Of a DNA stretch of 64,000 nucleotides, positions 42,310 through 50,755 are shown piece after piece (within the stretch, counting starts at the first letter, position 1; every line of letters begins with the position of its first letter). The translations under genes were made by a program, and so were the position numbers. The DNA is from JALYLC01 sp035696365 (GTDB lineage: Bacteria; Actinomycetota; Thermoleophilia; Gaiellales; JALYLC01), in assembly GCA_035696365.1 (NCBI GenBank), contig DASRQS010000009.1, forward strand, positions 138,110 through 202,109, written 5' to 3'. The notes below the pieces were generated by a model. It saw only the letters and a list, made by a program, of their open reading frames with translations, made no database searches and was not told the origin of the DNA.

Positions 42310-44039
42310 GCGCCACCGTCGCCCGGCCCCAGCGCCCCGCTGCCGAGGTCCCGCCGCGGCACGATCGCTACAAGTGGATCGCACTCTCGAATACGACGAT
42401 CGGCATGCTGATCACGACGATCAACTCCTCGATCGTCCTGATCGCGCTCCCGGACATCTTCCGCGGCATCCACCTCGACCCGCTGCTGCCGAGCAATACG
42501 AGCTACCTGCTCTGGATGATGATGGGCTTCATGGTCGCCACCGCCGTGCTGGTGGTGACGTTCGGGCGCATCGGCGACATGTTCGGGCGCGTGCGCATGT
42601 TCAATCTCGGCCTGGCTGTGTTCACGGTCTGCTCCATCCTCCTGTCGGTGACCTGGATGACGGGCTCGTCGGCCGCGCTGTGGCTGATCGGGATGCGCAT
42701 CGGCCAGGGCGTCGGCGGCGCACTCGTGATGGGCAACTCGGCGGCCATCCTGACCGACGCGTTCCCGAGCCAGGAGCGCGGCCTCGCGCTCGGCGTCAAT
42801 GCCGTCGCGGCCATCGCGGGCTCGTTCATGGGCCTCGTGCTGGGCGGGCTGCTGGCGCCCACGTCGTGGCGGCTCGTGTTCCTCGTCTCCGTCCCGTTCG
42901 GCGTCTTCGGCACGATCTGGGCGTACTGGAAGCTGCAGGAGCGCGGCGAGCGCCGGCCGGCGCGCATCGACTGGTGGGGCAACGTGACCTTCGCGGTCGG
43001 CCTGATCCTCGTGCTCGTTTCGATCACCTACGGCATCCAGCCCTACGGCGGCCACTCCATGGGCTGGACGAATCCGAGGGTGATCGGCGAGATGCTGTCG
43101 GGCCTGGTCCTGCTGGCGGCTTTCGTCGCCATCGAGCTGCGCATCGACGACCCGATGTTCAGCCTCGGGCTATTCCGCATCCGCGCCTTCACGGCCGGCT
43201 CCGTCGCGACGCTGCTGGCCTCGCTCGGGCGCGGCGGCCTGATGTTCATGCTGATCATCTGGCTGCAGGGCATCTGGCTCCCCCTGCACGGCTACAGCTT
43301 CTCGGAGACGCCGCTCTGGGCGGGCATCTACATGCTGCCGCTGACGGTGGGCTTCCTCGTGGCCGGCCCGCTCTCGGGGCGCCTCTCGGATCGCTTCGGG
43401 GCGCGGCCGTTCGCGACGGGCGGCATGCTCGCCGCCGCCGTCGCGTTCCTGCTGCTCGAGCTGCTGCCCGTCGACTTCGACTACCGCGCCTTCGCCGCCC
43501 TCCTGCTGCTGATGGGGCTCGCGATGGGATTGTTCTCCGCGCCCAACCAGATGGGGATCATGAACAGCCTGCCTGCGCACCGCCGCGGCGTCGGCTCGGG
43601 CATGGCCGCGACCTTCCAGAACTCCGCGATGGTGCTCTCGATCGGCATCTTCTTCTCGCTCATGATCATCGGCCTGAGCGCCTCGCTGCCCGGCACGATG
43701 GATCACGGCCTCGTCGCGCAGGGCGTGCCGGCGGCCGACGCGGCGCGCATCTCCCATCTGCCGGCGGTCGGCGTGCTGTTCGCGTCGTTCCTCGGCTACA
43801 ACCCGATGCAGCACCTGCTCGGGCCGACGCTGCACCAGATCCCCGCCGCCAACGCGGCCTACCTCACCGGCCCGAAGTTCTTCCCGCACCTGATCGCCCA
43901 GCCGTTCGCGAACGGCCTGCACGTCGCGTTCGACTTCGCGATCGTCGCGTGCCTGGTCGCGGCCGCCGCCTCCTGGCTGCGCGGCTCGCACTACGTGCAC
44001 GGCATGGCCGAGCCCGAGGTCGAGCTGCCGACGTCCTGA
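42306..44039 (+). CDS. MFS exporter, DHA2 family, coupled to MerR
   Basis: 577 residues, 14 helices. Helix 1 has TTINSSIVLIALPDIF, and motif A is GRIGDMFGRVRMF. A large external loop between the last two helices (about residues 480-535) has HQIPAANAAYLTGPKFFP. The overlap GTGA with merR indicates translational coupling. Drug or metabolite export driven by protons is expected from the family. Substrate unknown. Confidence 0.92.
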   Translation: MSATVARPQRPAAEVPPRHDRYKWIALSNTTIGMLITTINSSIVLIALPDIFRGIHLDPLLPSNTSYLLWMMMGFMVATAVLVVTFGRIGDMFGRVRMFNLGLAVFTVCSILLSVTWMTGSSAALWLIGMRIGQGVGGALVMGNSAAILTDAFPSQERGLALGVNAVAAIAGSFMGLVLGGLLAPTSWRLVFLVSVPFGVFGTIWAYWKLQERGERRPARIDWWGNVTFAVGLILVLVSITYGIQPYGGHSMGWTNPRVIGEMLSGLVLLAAFVAIELRIDDPMFSLGLFRIRAFTAGSVATLLASLGRGGLMFMLIIWLQGIWLPLHGYSFSETPLWAGIYMLPLTVGFLVAGPLSGRLSDRFGARPFATGGMLAAAVAFLLLELLPVDFDYRAFAALLLLMGLAMGLFSAPNQMGIMNSLPAHRRGVGSGMAATFQNSAMVLSIGIFFSLMIIGLSASLPGTMDHGLVAQGVPAADAARISHLPAVGVLFASFLGYNPMQHLLGPTLHQIPAANAAYLTGPKFFPHLIAQPFANGLHVAFDFAIVACLVAAAASWLRGSHYVHGMAEPEVELPTS

Positions 44040-44042
44040 GGC

Positions 44043-45074
44043 CTATGGCCTGAGCACGCGCCAGTCGTCGCTGACTTCGCCCGGGCCATAGGCGGACTTG
44101 ACGCGCTTGGCGACGATGCCGAGGCCGCGGGCCCGCGCCGCGCGGCGCAACGCGGCGCCGTCGTCGTAGGCGCGTGAGAGCCGCAGCTCGGCGATGCTGT
44201 CGTCGAGCATCGCCTCCAGTCGCTTGCGCCGCTCCTTCCAGGGCTCCTCGAGGATCGGCTCCGTCTCGTACTCGAGCACGTCGAAGACGACGTAGACGAC
44301 GGTCCCGCCGCCGCTCTCGAGCAGCTTCCGGCTCGGCTGCCCCTCGTCGTCGAGGGCGCAGATCACGCCGTCGAGCACGCACTCACTGGTGCGCAGCGCC
44401 CGCGGCATGCGGGCCAGCACCTGCTTTGCGCGCGCGTCGATCGCATCACCGCCGTCGTGCTGGAAGTGCCCGCGCGCGCCCTCGACGGGCGCCAGCGCGC
44501 GCACGCCCAGCCAGGCGAGCTCGAACGCCCAACCCGTGCCGCTCGGCACGCGCTGGGCTTCGCGGGGCCACATCGGCTTGTAGCTCTGCATGGGCCCGGC
44601 GGCCGCCTCCTTCGCGGGCCGGACGATCAGCCAGTTGCGCTGCTCGCCGCCCAGGCGGGCCGGGACCAGCGCCCACTCGCCCTTCAGCTTCTTGCCGTGG
44701 AGGATCACCGTCAGCGTGCCGTCGGGCCGCTCGCGCTCGAGCTCGTACGTGCCGCGATCCCAGACCTCCACCGAGCCGCCGCCGTACTCGCCGGCCGGGA
44801 TCTCGCCCTCGAAGTCGGCGTAGTCGAGTGGATGGTCCTCCACGTGCACCGCCAGCGAGCGCTCACCGGCCCGCAGCGGCACGCCGCGCGGCAGCGCCCA
44901 GCTCAGCAGCACGCCGTCGCGCTCGAGGCGGAAGTCGTAATGCAGGGCGCGCGCCGAGTGTCGCTGCACCACGAACACGGGGGCTCTCGACGACCTCTGC
45001 TGCTTCTTGCCCTCGAGCGGCTCGGGCGTCTTGCCCTTGTGGCGCTTGGCCCGGTAGTCCTCGAGATCAGCCAC
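44043..45074 (-). CDS. LigD-type 3'-phosphoesterase fused to a degenerate ligase domain
   Basis: 343 residues. The N-terminal half is a LigD phosphoesterase (PE) domain with His39, His45 and Asp47 in HSARALHYDFRLE, and EDHPLDYADFEGEIPAGEYG; it appears intact. Residues 175-343 follow the ATP-dependent DNA ligase fold but have lost catalysis: the motif I site reads ELAWLG, with Ala187 in place of the AMP-binding Lys and Leu189 in place of Asp. Motif III reads DGVICA instead of DGEI, and motif V ends in WRVLRP. The OB domain is missing. GTG 45074 begins ADLEDYRAK. It follows a broken ku, so repair by this module is probably lost. Confidence 0.85.
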   Translation of the reverse strand: MADLEDYRAKRHKGKTPEPLEGKKQQRSSRAPVFVVQRHSARALHYDFRLERDGVLLSWALPRGVPLRAGERSLAVHVEDHPLDYADFEGEIPAGEYGGGSVEVWDRGTYELERERPDGTLTVILHGKKLKGEWALVPARLGGEQRNWLIVRPAKEAAAGPMQSYKPMWPREAQRVPSGTGWAFELAWLGVRALAPVEGARGHFQHDGGDAIDARAKQVLARMPRALRTSECVLDGVICALDDEGQPSRKLLESGGGTVVYVVFDVLEYETEPILEEPWKERRKRLEAMLDDSIAELRLSRAYDDGAALRRAARARGLGIVAKRVKSAYGPGEVSDDWRVLRP

Positions 45075-45101
45075 GGTTGCCCAGAAGCATCGCAGCGCCA
45101 C

Positions 45102-45461
45102 TCAGCTCGTGCGGCCCGACTTCGCCTGCGCGCGCGCCTTGGGCGCCTTGGCGCGAGACTTCGGCTCGGCTGCCCGCGTCTTCGCAGCTGCTCGCCCCTG
45201 CTTGCCGACGGCGGCATCGAGGCTCTCCTGGAGCGCGGCCATGAGGTCGTCGGGCGACGATCGCCATCAGGCGGTCGCGATAGCGATCGTGATAGGCGGA
45301 GTGGTCGAAGGAGCCCTTCATGCAAGGTAGTGGATGCGAGCGCCGCTCCTGGCGTGCGGCATGTTGAAGTGCACGTTGTGCTCGCTGATCGCCGTGTACA
45401 TGCGCACCGGCACGTTGACGAGGCCGAACGAGATCGCACCGGTCCAGACTGCGCGTGGCAT
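45102..45461 (-). pseudogene. ku: Ku (NHEJ DNA-end-binding) pseudogene with internal deletion
   Basis: Three fragments lie in three frames. Residues 1-47 (MPRAVWTGAISFGLVNVPVR...) are the Ku N terminus, ending at TGA 45318-45320. KGSFDHSAYHDRYRDRLMAI is the Ku C-terminal motif in another frame. DDLMAALQESLDAAVGKQG with a basic tail lies in a third frame to TGA 45102-45104. Normal Ku is about 270-300 residues; the middle, including the ring that encircles DNA, is gone. It is next to ligD-like (28-base gap), as in NHEJ operons. Confidence 0.85.
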
Positions 45462-45490
45462 GCAGGGGTGATGGCCGCCGCGGCCGTTCG

Positions 45491-46360
45491 TCAAACGCCC
45501 GGCGCGAGCGGCGTGCGCCGTGCAAGCACGGAGTTCAGCTCCGCGGCGAGCACTGCGATCATGGCGGCCAGGTAGAGCCAGCCGAGCAGCACGATCACGA
45601 GCGCGAAGACGCCGTAGGTGCTGGAGGCGTGTTGCAGTTGGTGCGAGACGTAGTAGCCGCCGACCGTAAGCAGCACCTCCCAGGCGATCGCGGCGACGAT
45701 CGCGCCCGGCAGCACCTCCCGCACGGATGGGCTCGCGCTCGTGAGCACGCGGAAAGACGTCAGGAAGATCGTGAGGCTGAGCGCCAGCGAGACGCCGATG
45801 CCCAGCAACCGCAGCCACACCTCGTAAGACGCAGTCGACGTGCCGAGCGCACCGGCCGCCCCGCCGGCGACCGTGACGACGCCGAGCACGGCAAGCCAGG
45901 CGAGGGCGCGGAGGCGCGCCCAGACGAAGTTCGAGCGCCGCTTCCGCGGGACGCCCCAGATGAAGTCGAACGCGTGCTCGAGCGCGAGGCACACCCCGGT
46001 GCCCGCCCAGAGGGCCACGGCGAGGCCGATCACGAGGGCCGGCGCACTGCCGGTCAGCGAATGCACGTTGTCCCGCAACTGCGGGCCGATCACGGGGAAG
46101 TCGGCGAGGGCGGAGTCGAGCACCCTGCGCTGCATGCCGGGGTCGCCCTGGAGCGCGTAGCCGAGCAGCGTGACGAGTACGAGCATGAGCGGAAAGATCG
46201 AGAGAAACGCGTAGTAGGCGATCGCCGCAGCCAGGTACCCGGCCCGATCCTCCGAGTACTTGCGCCCCACGGCCATGACCAGCGCGAACGAGGGGTGCCT
46301 CGCCTGCAGGCCCGCGATCATCCTCTTCTCCGCGTCCACGATGCGCACGGCCTCGATCAT
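45491..46360 (-). CDS. YihY/BrkB-family membrane protein
   Basis: 289 residues with six helices. It has YLAAAIAYYAFLSIFPLMLV, the family signature near the N terminus, and WEVLLTVGGYYVSHQLQHASSTYG near residue 230 with LLGWLYLAAMIAVLAAELN at the end. The function is poorly defined in the family (once thought to be RNase BN). ATG 46360 is used. It precedes the Ku remnant by 29 bp and could be cotranscribed with it. Confidence 0.9.
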   Translation of the reverse strand: MIEAVRIVDAEKRMIAGLQARHPSFALVMAVGRKYSEDRAGYLAAAIAYYAFLSIFPLMLVLVTLLGYALQGDPGMQRRVLDSALADFPVIGPQLRDNVHSLTGSAPALVIGLAVALWAGTGVCLALEHAFDFIWGVPRKRRSNFVWARLRALAWLAVLGVVTVAGGAAGALGTSTASYEVWLRLLGIGVSLALSLTIFLTSFRVLTSASPSVREVLPGAIVAAIAWEVLLTVGGYYVSHQLQHASSTYGVFALVIVLLGWLYLAAMIAVLAAELNSVLARRTPLAPGV

Positions 46361-46431
46361 GCCCCGTTCGCATGGTTCTCAGTCGGTGGGGCGTGCAGCG
46401 AGGCGCGGCGAGGGTTATCGTAGTTCCGCTG

Positions 46432-46445
46432 TTGCAACGTTCCAG
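46432..46445. promoter_or_regulatory. LacI-type operator overlapping the RBS of the dehydrogenase gene
   Basis: TTGCAACGTTCCAG differs at two positions from the site at 47735-47748. It ends in the GGGAGG ribosome site of the gene at 46455. A -10-like TATCGT is at 46416-46421. Confidence 0.5.
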
Positions 46446-46454
46446 GGAGGGTCA

Positions 46455-47567
46455 GTGGGTACGAGCGGGACGCGGCTTCGCGTCGGGCTGATCGGCGCCG
46501 GCCTTGTCGGCCAGGCTGCGCACGCCTACTTTCTGTGGGACGAGCGCGAGCGCTTCAACCTCGTCGCGCTGGCCGATCCCTCCGCCGCGGTCCGGGCCGC
46601 CGTCGGCGACCGCTACGGGATCCCGGAGAGGCATGCCGCGCTCGGCGACCTGCTGGGCCTGGCACTGGACGCGATCGTCGTGGCCGTTCCCGACGCGTTC
46701 CACGCCGACATCGCCTGCCAGGGGCTCGGGGCAGGCCTGCACGTGCTCTGCGAGAAGCCGCTCGCGCTCTCCCTGGAGGAGTGCGACCGCATCGCCGCCG
46801 CGCGCGACGCATCGGGTCGCGTGCTGCAGGTGGGCACGATGAAGCGCTACGACCCGGCCTTTCTACGCCTGCTGGAGCTCCTGCCCGAGAGCGCCGCCGA
46901 CCTGCGCTACCTATCGGTCGAGGTGCGGGACCCCGATCAGCGTCCGTTCGTTGCCCACCTTCCGATGACCCCCGCCTCGGATCTCGCGCCGGAACTCGGC
47001 CAGGAACTCCGCGCCCGCATGACTGCGCGCATCCGCGAGGCCACGGGTGGCGATCCGCCGGCCGGCGGATCGCGCGCGTTCGAGGCCTACCTCTCCTCGC
47101 TGGTGCACGACGTCAGCCTGCTCCAGGGCGTGCTCGAGCATCTCGGAGAGCCGTGGTGCGAGCGCGCCGACGACGGCGCCTGGTGGGACGGCGGCCGCGC
47201 CGTCTCGCTCTCGGCGACGCTGCCCGGCGGCGGCCGCGCGCACCTGATGCACCACAACCTGCCGGGCGTGAACGACTACAGCGAGCGCGTGACGCTGCAT
47301 TGCACCGACCGTGTCCTGGAGCTGACGTTCCCCTCGCCCTACCTGCGCCACCAGCCCACGCGCCTGGTCGAGTACCGCTCGGAGGGCGACATCGGCCTGC
47401 GCACCACCGTCCACCACGTCTCGTACGAGGAAGCCTTCCGTCAGGAGCTGCGTGCCTTCGCAGATGCCTGCGAAGGCACGGGCCCGGTCGTCACCCCCGT
47501 GGAGGCGGGCCGCGCCGACGTGGCGCTCCTGATCGACGCCTACCGCCAGGCGGTCGAGCGCTCCTAG
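46455..47567 (+). CDS. Gfo/Idh/MocA-family oxidoreductase, second sugar locus
   Basis: 370 residues. The Rossmann motif is VGLIGAGLVGQAAHAYF, the lysine motif is HVLCEKPLAL, and the second half is the usual mixed domain with MKRYDPAFLRLLELL. It probably oxidises or epimerises a sugar or polyol imported by the ABC system downstream. GTG 46455 has GGGAGG 4-5 bases upstream. Between this gene and the isomerase at 47764 there are two tandem REP-like copies and a separate promoter, but both genes carry the same LacI-type operator. Confidence 0.88.
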   Translation: MGTSGTRLRVGLIGAGLVGQAAHAYFLWDERERFNLVALADPSAAVRAAVGDRYGIPERHAALGDLLGLALDAIVVAVPDAFHADIACQGLGAGLHVLCEKPLALSLEECDRIAAARDASGRVLQVGTMKRYDPAFLRLLELLPESAADLRYLSVEVRDPDQRPFVAHLPMTPASDLAPELGQELRARMTARIREATGGDPPAGGSRAFEAYLSSLVHDVSLLQGVLEHLGEPWCERADDGAWWDGGRAVSLSATLPGGGRAHLMHHNLPGVNDYSERVTLHCTDRVLELTFPSPYLRHQPTRLVEYRSEGDIGLRTTVHHVSYEEAFRQELRAFADACEGTGPVVTPVEAGRADVALLIDAYRQAVERS

Positions 47568-47601
47568 CGGTGCACGTCGCGGACCCGTAGCGTCGGGCCC
47601 C

Positions 47602-47685
47602 TTGTGACACGAATAACTTGGGGTCTGACCCCAATTTATGCGTTTGTGACACGAATAACTTGGGGTCTGACCCCAAGTTATGCGG
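47602..47685. repeat. REP-like palindromic elements, copies 3 and 4 in tandem
   Basis: Two direct 42-bp units (47602-47643 and 47644-47685), nearly identical. Each contains TTGTGACACGAATAACTTGG and the GGGGTC-T-GACCCC hairpin. Copy 4 keeps the right arm AAGTTATG, while copy 3 has AATTTATG as in copy 2. The flank GCGGTCCG resembles that of copy 2 (GCGGACCG). Confidence 0.75.
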
Positions 47686-47695
47686 TCCGCTCCCC

Positions 47696-47724
47696 TTGAC
47701 AAGCGGGCGGGCTAGCGATTCAAT
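47696..47724 (+). promoter_or_regulatory. Promoter of the second sugar ABC operon
   Basis: TTGACA (47696-47701), 17-bp spacer, TTCAAT (47719-47724; 4 of 6 to consensus). The predicted start site overlaps the LacI-type operator at 47735. Confidence 0.55.
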
Positions 47725-47734
47725 CGGCGCCTTG

Positions 47735-47748
47735 TTGGATCGTTCCAG
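47735..47748. promoter_or_regulatory. LacI-type operator at the start of the sugar operon
   Basis: TTGGATCGTTCCAG; core TGGATCGTTCCA is a near palindrome. A further CGTTCCAGG half site is at 47752-47760. The location just downstream of the -10 suits repression by the LacI protein at 48708. Confidence 0.55.
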
Positions 47749-47763
47749 AGCCGTTCCAGGGGC

Positions 47764-48717
47764 GTGGTCGTGAGAGTCGGCCTGTTCACCGACGGATTGG
47801 CCCATCTGGAACGGCGCGAGGCCCTGCAGTGGTGCGCCGAACGCGGCATCGACGATCTCGAGATGGGCGTCGGCACCTGGTCGCCGCGGCCCCATCTCGA
47901 CCTGGCGCGGCTCCTGGCCGAGCCCTCCGAGCGCGACCGCCTGCAGGGCGAGCTGCGCGAGCACGGCCAGCGACTGGCCTGCGTCAACGCCGCCGGCAAC
48001 CCGCTCGCGCCGGCTCCGGCGATGCGCGCCGAGGCGCAGGCGGCGCTGCGCGGGGCGATCGAGCTGGCCGCCCTGCTGGGTGTCGACACCGTCGTGACGA
48101 TGAGCGGCTGCCCCGGCGGCCGGGGTGGCGACGACTCGACGGGCGTGTTCGCCGTCTCCTGGGTCTGCTGCGACGACGAGCCGCTCTGGGAGTGGCAGTT
48201 CCGCGAGCACGTCGTGCCCTTCTGGCAGGAGCTCTCGGCCTGGGCGGCGGAAGCGGCCGCGGGCGTGCGCATCTGCCTCGAGCTGCATCCCGGGCTCACG
48301 ATCTTCGGATCGGACAGCTTCGAGCGCCTGCGCGCCGAGGTCGGCCCGAACATCGGCATCAACCTCGACCCGAGCCATTTCTGGTGGCAGGGCGTCGATC
48401 CGCTCGCGATCGTCGAGCAGCACGGCGACTCCATCGGCTTCGCGCACGGCAAGGACACGCTGCTGCATCCCGATCGCATCCGCGTGCACGGGCTGCTCGA
48501 CGCGCGCTACCCCATCGATCCCGACACCGCCTCGTGGCACTTCGCCGCCGTCGGCGGCGGCCGGCCGCTGAGCGAGTGGTGGGCGCTGCTCTCGGCGCTG
48601 CGCGCCAGCGGCTATGACGGCGTGGTCTCGATCGAGCACGAGGATCCCACGCTCACGGCCGAGGCCTCGATCGAGGCCTCCGCGCTTGCACTGCGCGAGG
48701 CGCTGGCGTGGCAGTGA
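47764..48717 (+). CDS. Sugar phosphate isomerase/epimerase (xylose isomerase-like TIM barrel)
   Basis: 317 residues of the AP endonuclease 2-type TIM barrel. Metal ligands fit Glu in CLELHPG (about 180), Asp-x-x-His in NLDPSHFWW (about 207-210), His in GFAHGKD (about 234) and Glu in VSIEHEDP (about 297). Such enzymes isomerise or epimerise free sugars or ketoses. GTG 47764 or 47770 may be the start. The LacI gene begins inside its last codons. With the preceding dehydrogenase it probably forms the catabolic part of the locus. Confidence 0.88.
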   Translation: MVVRVGLFTDGLAHLERREALQWCAERGIDDLEMGVGTWSPRPHLDLARLLAEPSERDRLQGELREHGQRLACVNAAGNPLAPAPAMRAEAQAALRGAIELAALLGVDTVVTMSGCPGGRGGDDSTGVFAVSWVCCDDEPLWEWQFREHVVPFWQELSAWAAEAAAGVRICLELHPGLTIFGSDSFERLRAEVGPNIGINLDPSHFWWQGVDPLAIVEQHGDSIGFAHGKDTLLHPDRIRVHGLLDARYPIDPDTASWHFAAVGGGRPLSEWWALLSALRASGYDGVVSIEHEDPTLTAEASIEASALALREALAWQ

Positions 48718-49655
48718 CGCTCAACGACGTCGCCCGGCGAGCCGGGGTCTCCAAGTCGACCGTGTCGAATGTCGTGCGCGGTACGACGCCCGTCGCGCCC
48801 GTGACGCGCAGACGCGTCGAGGCGGCCATCTCGGAGCTCGGCTACCGGCCCGACGAGGTCGCGCGCGCGCTCAAGCAGCGAGCGACTCGCACGCTCGGGC
48901 TGGTCATCACCGACACGGTCAACCCCTTCGCCGCGACGCTCGCCCAGGCGGTCGTGCGGCGCGCGCGCCGCGACGGCTATGCGGTGCTGATCGCCGACAC
49001 CGACGGCGATTCCGCGATCGAGGCTGCCCAGTGCCGTGCGCTGGTGGCCCGCCGCGTGGACGGTGTCATCTTCGCCGCCCTGGCCGAGGACTCGACGAGC
49101 CTGGGCGACCTGCTCGACCGCGGCGTGCCGACGATGCTGGCCTCGTTCGGCGGGACGCTGGATCGCCGTGCCGGCGCGATCGACATCGACGAGGAAGAGG
49201 CGATGGACGCCGTGATCGGCTACCTCGCCGATCTCGGCCACACCAGATACGCATTCGCGCGCCAGCACGCGCGCGAGGCCGAGGTGGATCGCCGCCCGCT
49301 GGCCTTCTCACAGGCGTTGCGCCGGCGCGACCTGCAGGAGGTCGCGCCGCGCGACGACCCGACGGCCATCTGCTGTATGAACGACGGTGTGGCGATCGAC
49401 CTCATGGACTCGCTCGAGCGCCGCGGGCGCCGCGTCCCCGAGGACATGTCCGTGACGGGCTTCGACGACGTGCCGCTGGCCTCGCACAACCGCATCCGTC
49501 TGACCACCGTGCGTCAGGACGCCGCCACCATCGGAGCGCGCGCGGCCGAGCTGCTGCTGGCCGCCGTGAGCGAGGGCCGGCACGTGGAGCAGCGCGAGCT
49601 TCTGCGCGGCGAGCTGATCGTGCGCGAGTCGACGGGCCCCCCGAGGATGGCATGA
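48708..49655 (+). CDS. LacI-family transcriptional regulator with short effector domain
   Basis: 315 residues. The N-terminal HTH is TLNDVARRAGVSKSTVSNVV with a hinge up to about residue 60. The periplasmic-binding-like domain has LGLVITDTVNPFAATLAQ and TAICCMNDGVAIDLMDSLER. Between YAFARQHAREAEVDRRPLAF and PTAICCMND the chain is about 25 residues shorter than most LacI proteins, which may alter effector binding. It overlaps the isomerase gene by 10 bases and the ATPase gene by 4. The local operators at 46432 and 47735 are its likely targets. Confidence 0.9.
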   Translation: MAVTLNDVARRAGVSKSTVSNVVRGTTPVAPVTRRRVEAAISELGYRPDEVARALKQRATRTLGLVITDTVNPFAATLAQAVVRRARRDGYAVLIADTDGDSAIEAAQCRALVARRVDGVIFAALAEDSTSLGDLLDRGVPTMLASFGGTLDRRAGAIDIDEEEAMDAVIGYLADLGHTRYAFARQHAREAEVDRRPLAFSQALRRRDLQEVAPRDDPTAICCMNDGVAIDLMDSLERRGRRVPEDMSVTGFDDVPLASHNRIRLTTVRQDAATIGARAAELLLAAVSEGRHVEQRELLRGELIVRESTGPPRMA

Positions 49656-50755
49656 GCGAGGTCAGCTTCCGCGGAATCGAGAAGCGCTTCGACGCGCAGT
49701 CGCTGGCGCTGCGCTCGCTCGACCTCGACGTGCCCGACGGCGCCTTCCTCGTGCTGCTCGGCCCCTCGGGCTGCGGCAAGACGACCGCGTTGCGCGTGCT
49801 CGCCGGCCTCGAGATACCGACCGCGGGCACCGTCCACATCGGCGGCCGCGACGTGACCCGCATCCAGCCGCGCGACCGCGACGTGGCGATGGTCTTCCAG
49901 AGCTACGCGCTCTACCCGCACATGACCGTGGCCGAGAACATCGGCTACCCGCTGCGCATTCGCGGGCTGAGCAAGGCCGACCAGCGCGCCGGCGTGCAGC
50001 GGGTCGCCGAGTCGCTGGAGATCTCGCACCTGCTCGACCGCCGTCCGCGCCACCTCTCGGGCGGCCAGCGCCAGCGCGTGGCGCTGGCGCGGGCGATCGT
50101 GCGCGAGCCCTCGGTCTTCCTCATGGACGAGCCGCTCTCGAACCTCGACGCCAAGCTGCGCACGTCCATGCGCGGCGAGATCAAGCGCCTGCAGAAGCGC
50201 CTCGGGACAACCACGCTGTACGTCACGCACGACCAGGCCGAGGCGATGACGATGGCCGACCTGGTCGCGGTCATGCGCGACGGCGAGCTGCAGCAACTCG
50301 CGCCTCCGGACGAGCTCTACGACCGCCCGGCCAACCGCTTCGTGGCCGCCTTCGTGGGCAATCCGCCGATGAACGTGCTCGAGGGTTCGGCGACCGGCGA
50401 CGGGCGCAGCTTCCTGATCGGCGACCAGGCCCTGGCGCTCGGCGGGCTGAACGCAGCCGATGCGACCGCGCTCGGCGTGCGGCCGGAGGACCTCGAGATC
50501 CTGCCTCAGGGGACGCCGGGAGCGCTGGCCGGCGAGATCTACGTCGTGGAACCGATGGGCAACGAGACGCTCGTCGACGTGCGCATCGGCGACCAGCGCG
50601 TGATGGCGCGGGCCGCCCGCGAATTCGCCGCTCCGATCGGCTCGCCGATCGGCGTGCGCGTGGCACTGAAGAGCGCGTGCTTCTTCGGGCCGGAGGGAAC
50701 GACGGCGCTCCACCGGAGCGACCGGGCAAGCAAGCGAAGGGAGATGTCCGCATGA
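49652..50755 (+). CDS. Sugar ABC transporter ATPase (MsmK/UgpC type)
   Basis: 367 residues. Walker A is GPSGCGKTT, the Q-loop VFQSYALYPHM, the signature LSGGQRQRVALARA and Walker B VFLMDEPLSNLD, with the H-loop TLYVTHDQ. A C-terminal TOBE domain (from about residue 240) is typical of the MalK/UgpC group. It energises the permeases at 52119 and 53021. Since the first sugar locus (7314-10494) lacks an ATPase, this one may serve both, as MsmK does. ATG 49652 overlaps lacI by 4 bases. Confidence 0.93.
   Translation: MSEVSFRGIEKRFDAQSLALRSLDLDVPDGAFLVLLGPSGCGKTTALRVLAGLEIPTAGTVHIGGRDVTRIQPRDRDVAMVFQSYALYPHMTVAENIGYPLRIRGLSKADQRAGVQRVAESLEISHLLDRRPRHLSGGQRQRVALARAIVREPSVFLMDEPLSNLDAKLRTSMRGEIKRLQKRLGTTTLYVTHDQAEAMTMADLVAVMRDGELQQLAPPDELYDRPANRFVAAFVGNPPMNVLEGSATGDGRSFLIGDQALALGGLNAADATALGVRPEDLEILPQGTPGALAGEIYVVEPMGNETLVDVRIGDQRVMARAAREFAAPIGSPIGVRVALKSACFFGPEGTTALHRSDRASKRREMSA

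Noticed and set aside
45318..45320. TGA in the ku region considered as a second selenocysteine codon
   Set aside because: Reading through does not recover Ku homology in the same frame; homology resumes in another frame after a deletion.
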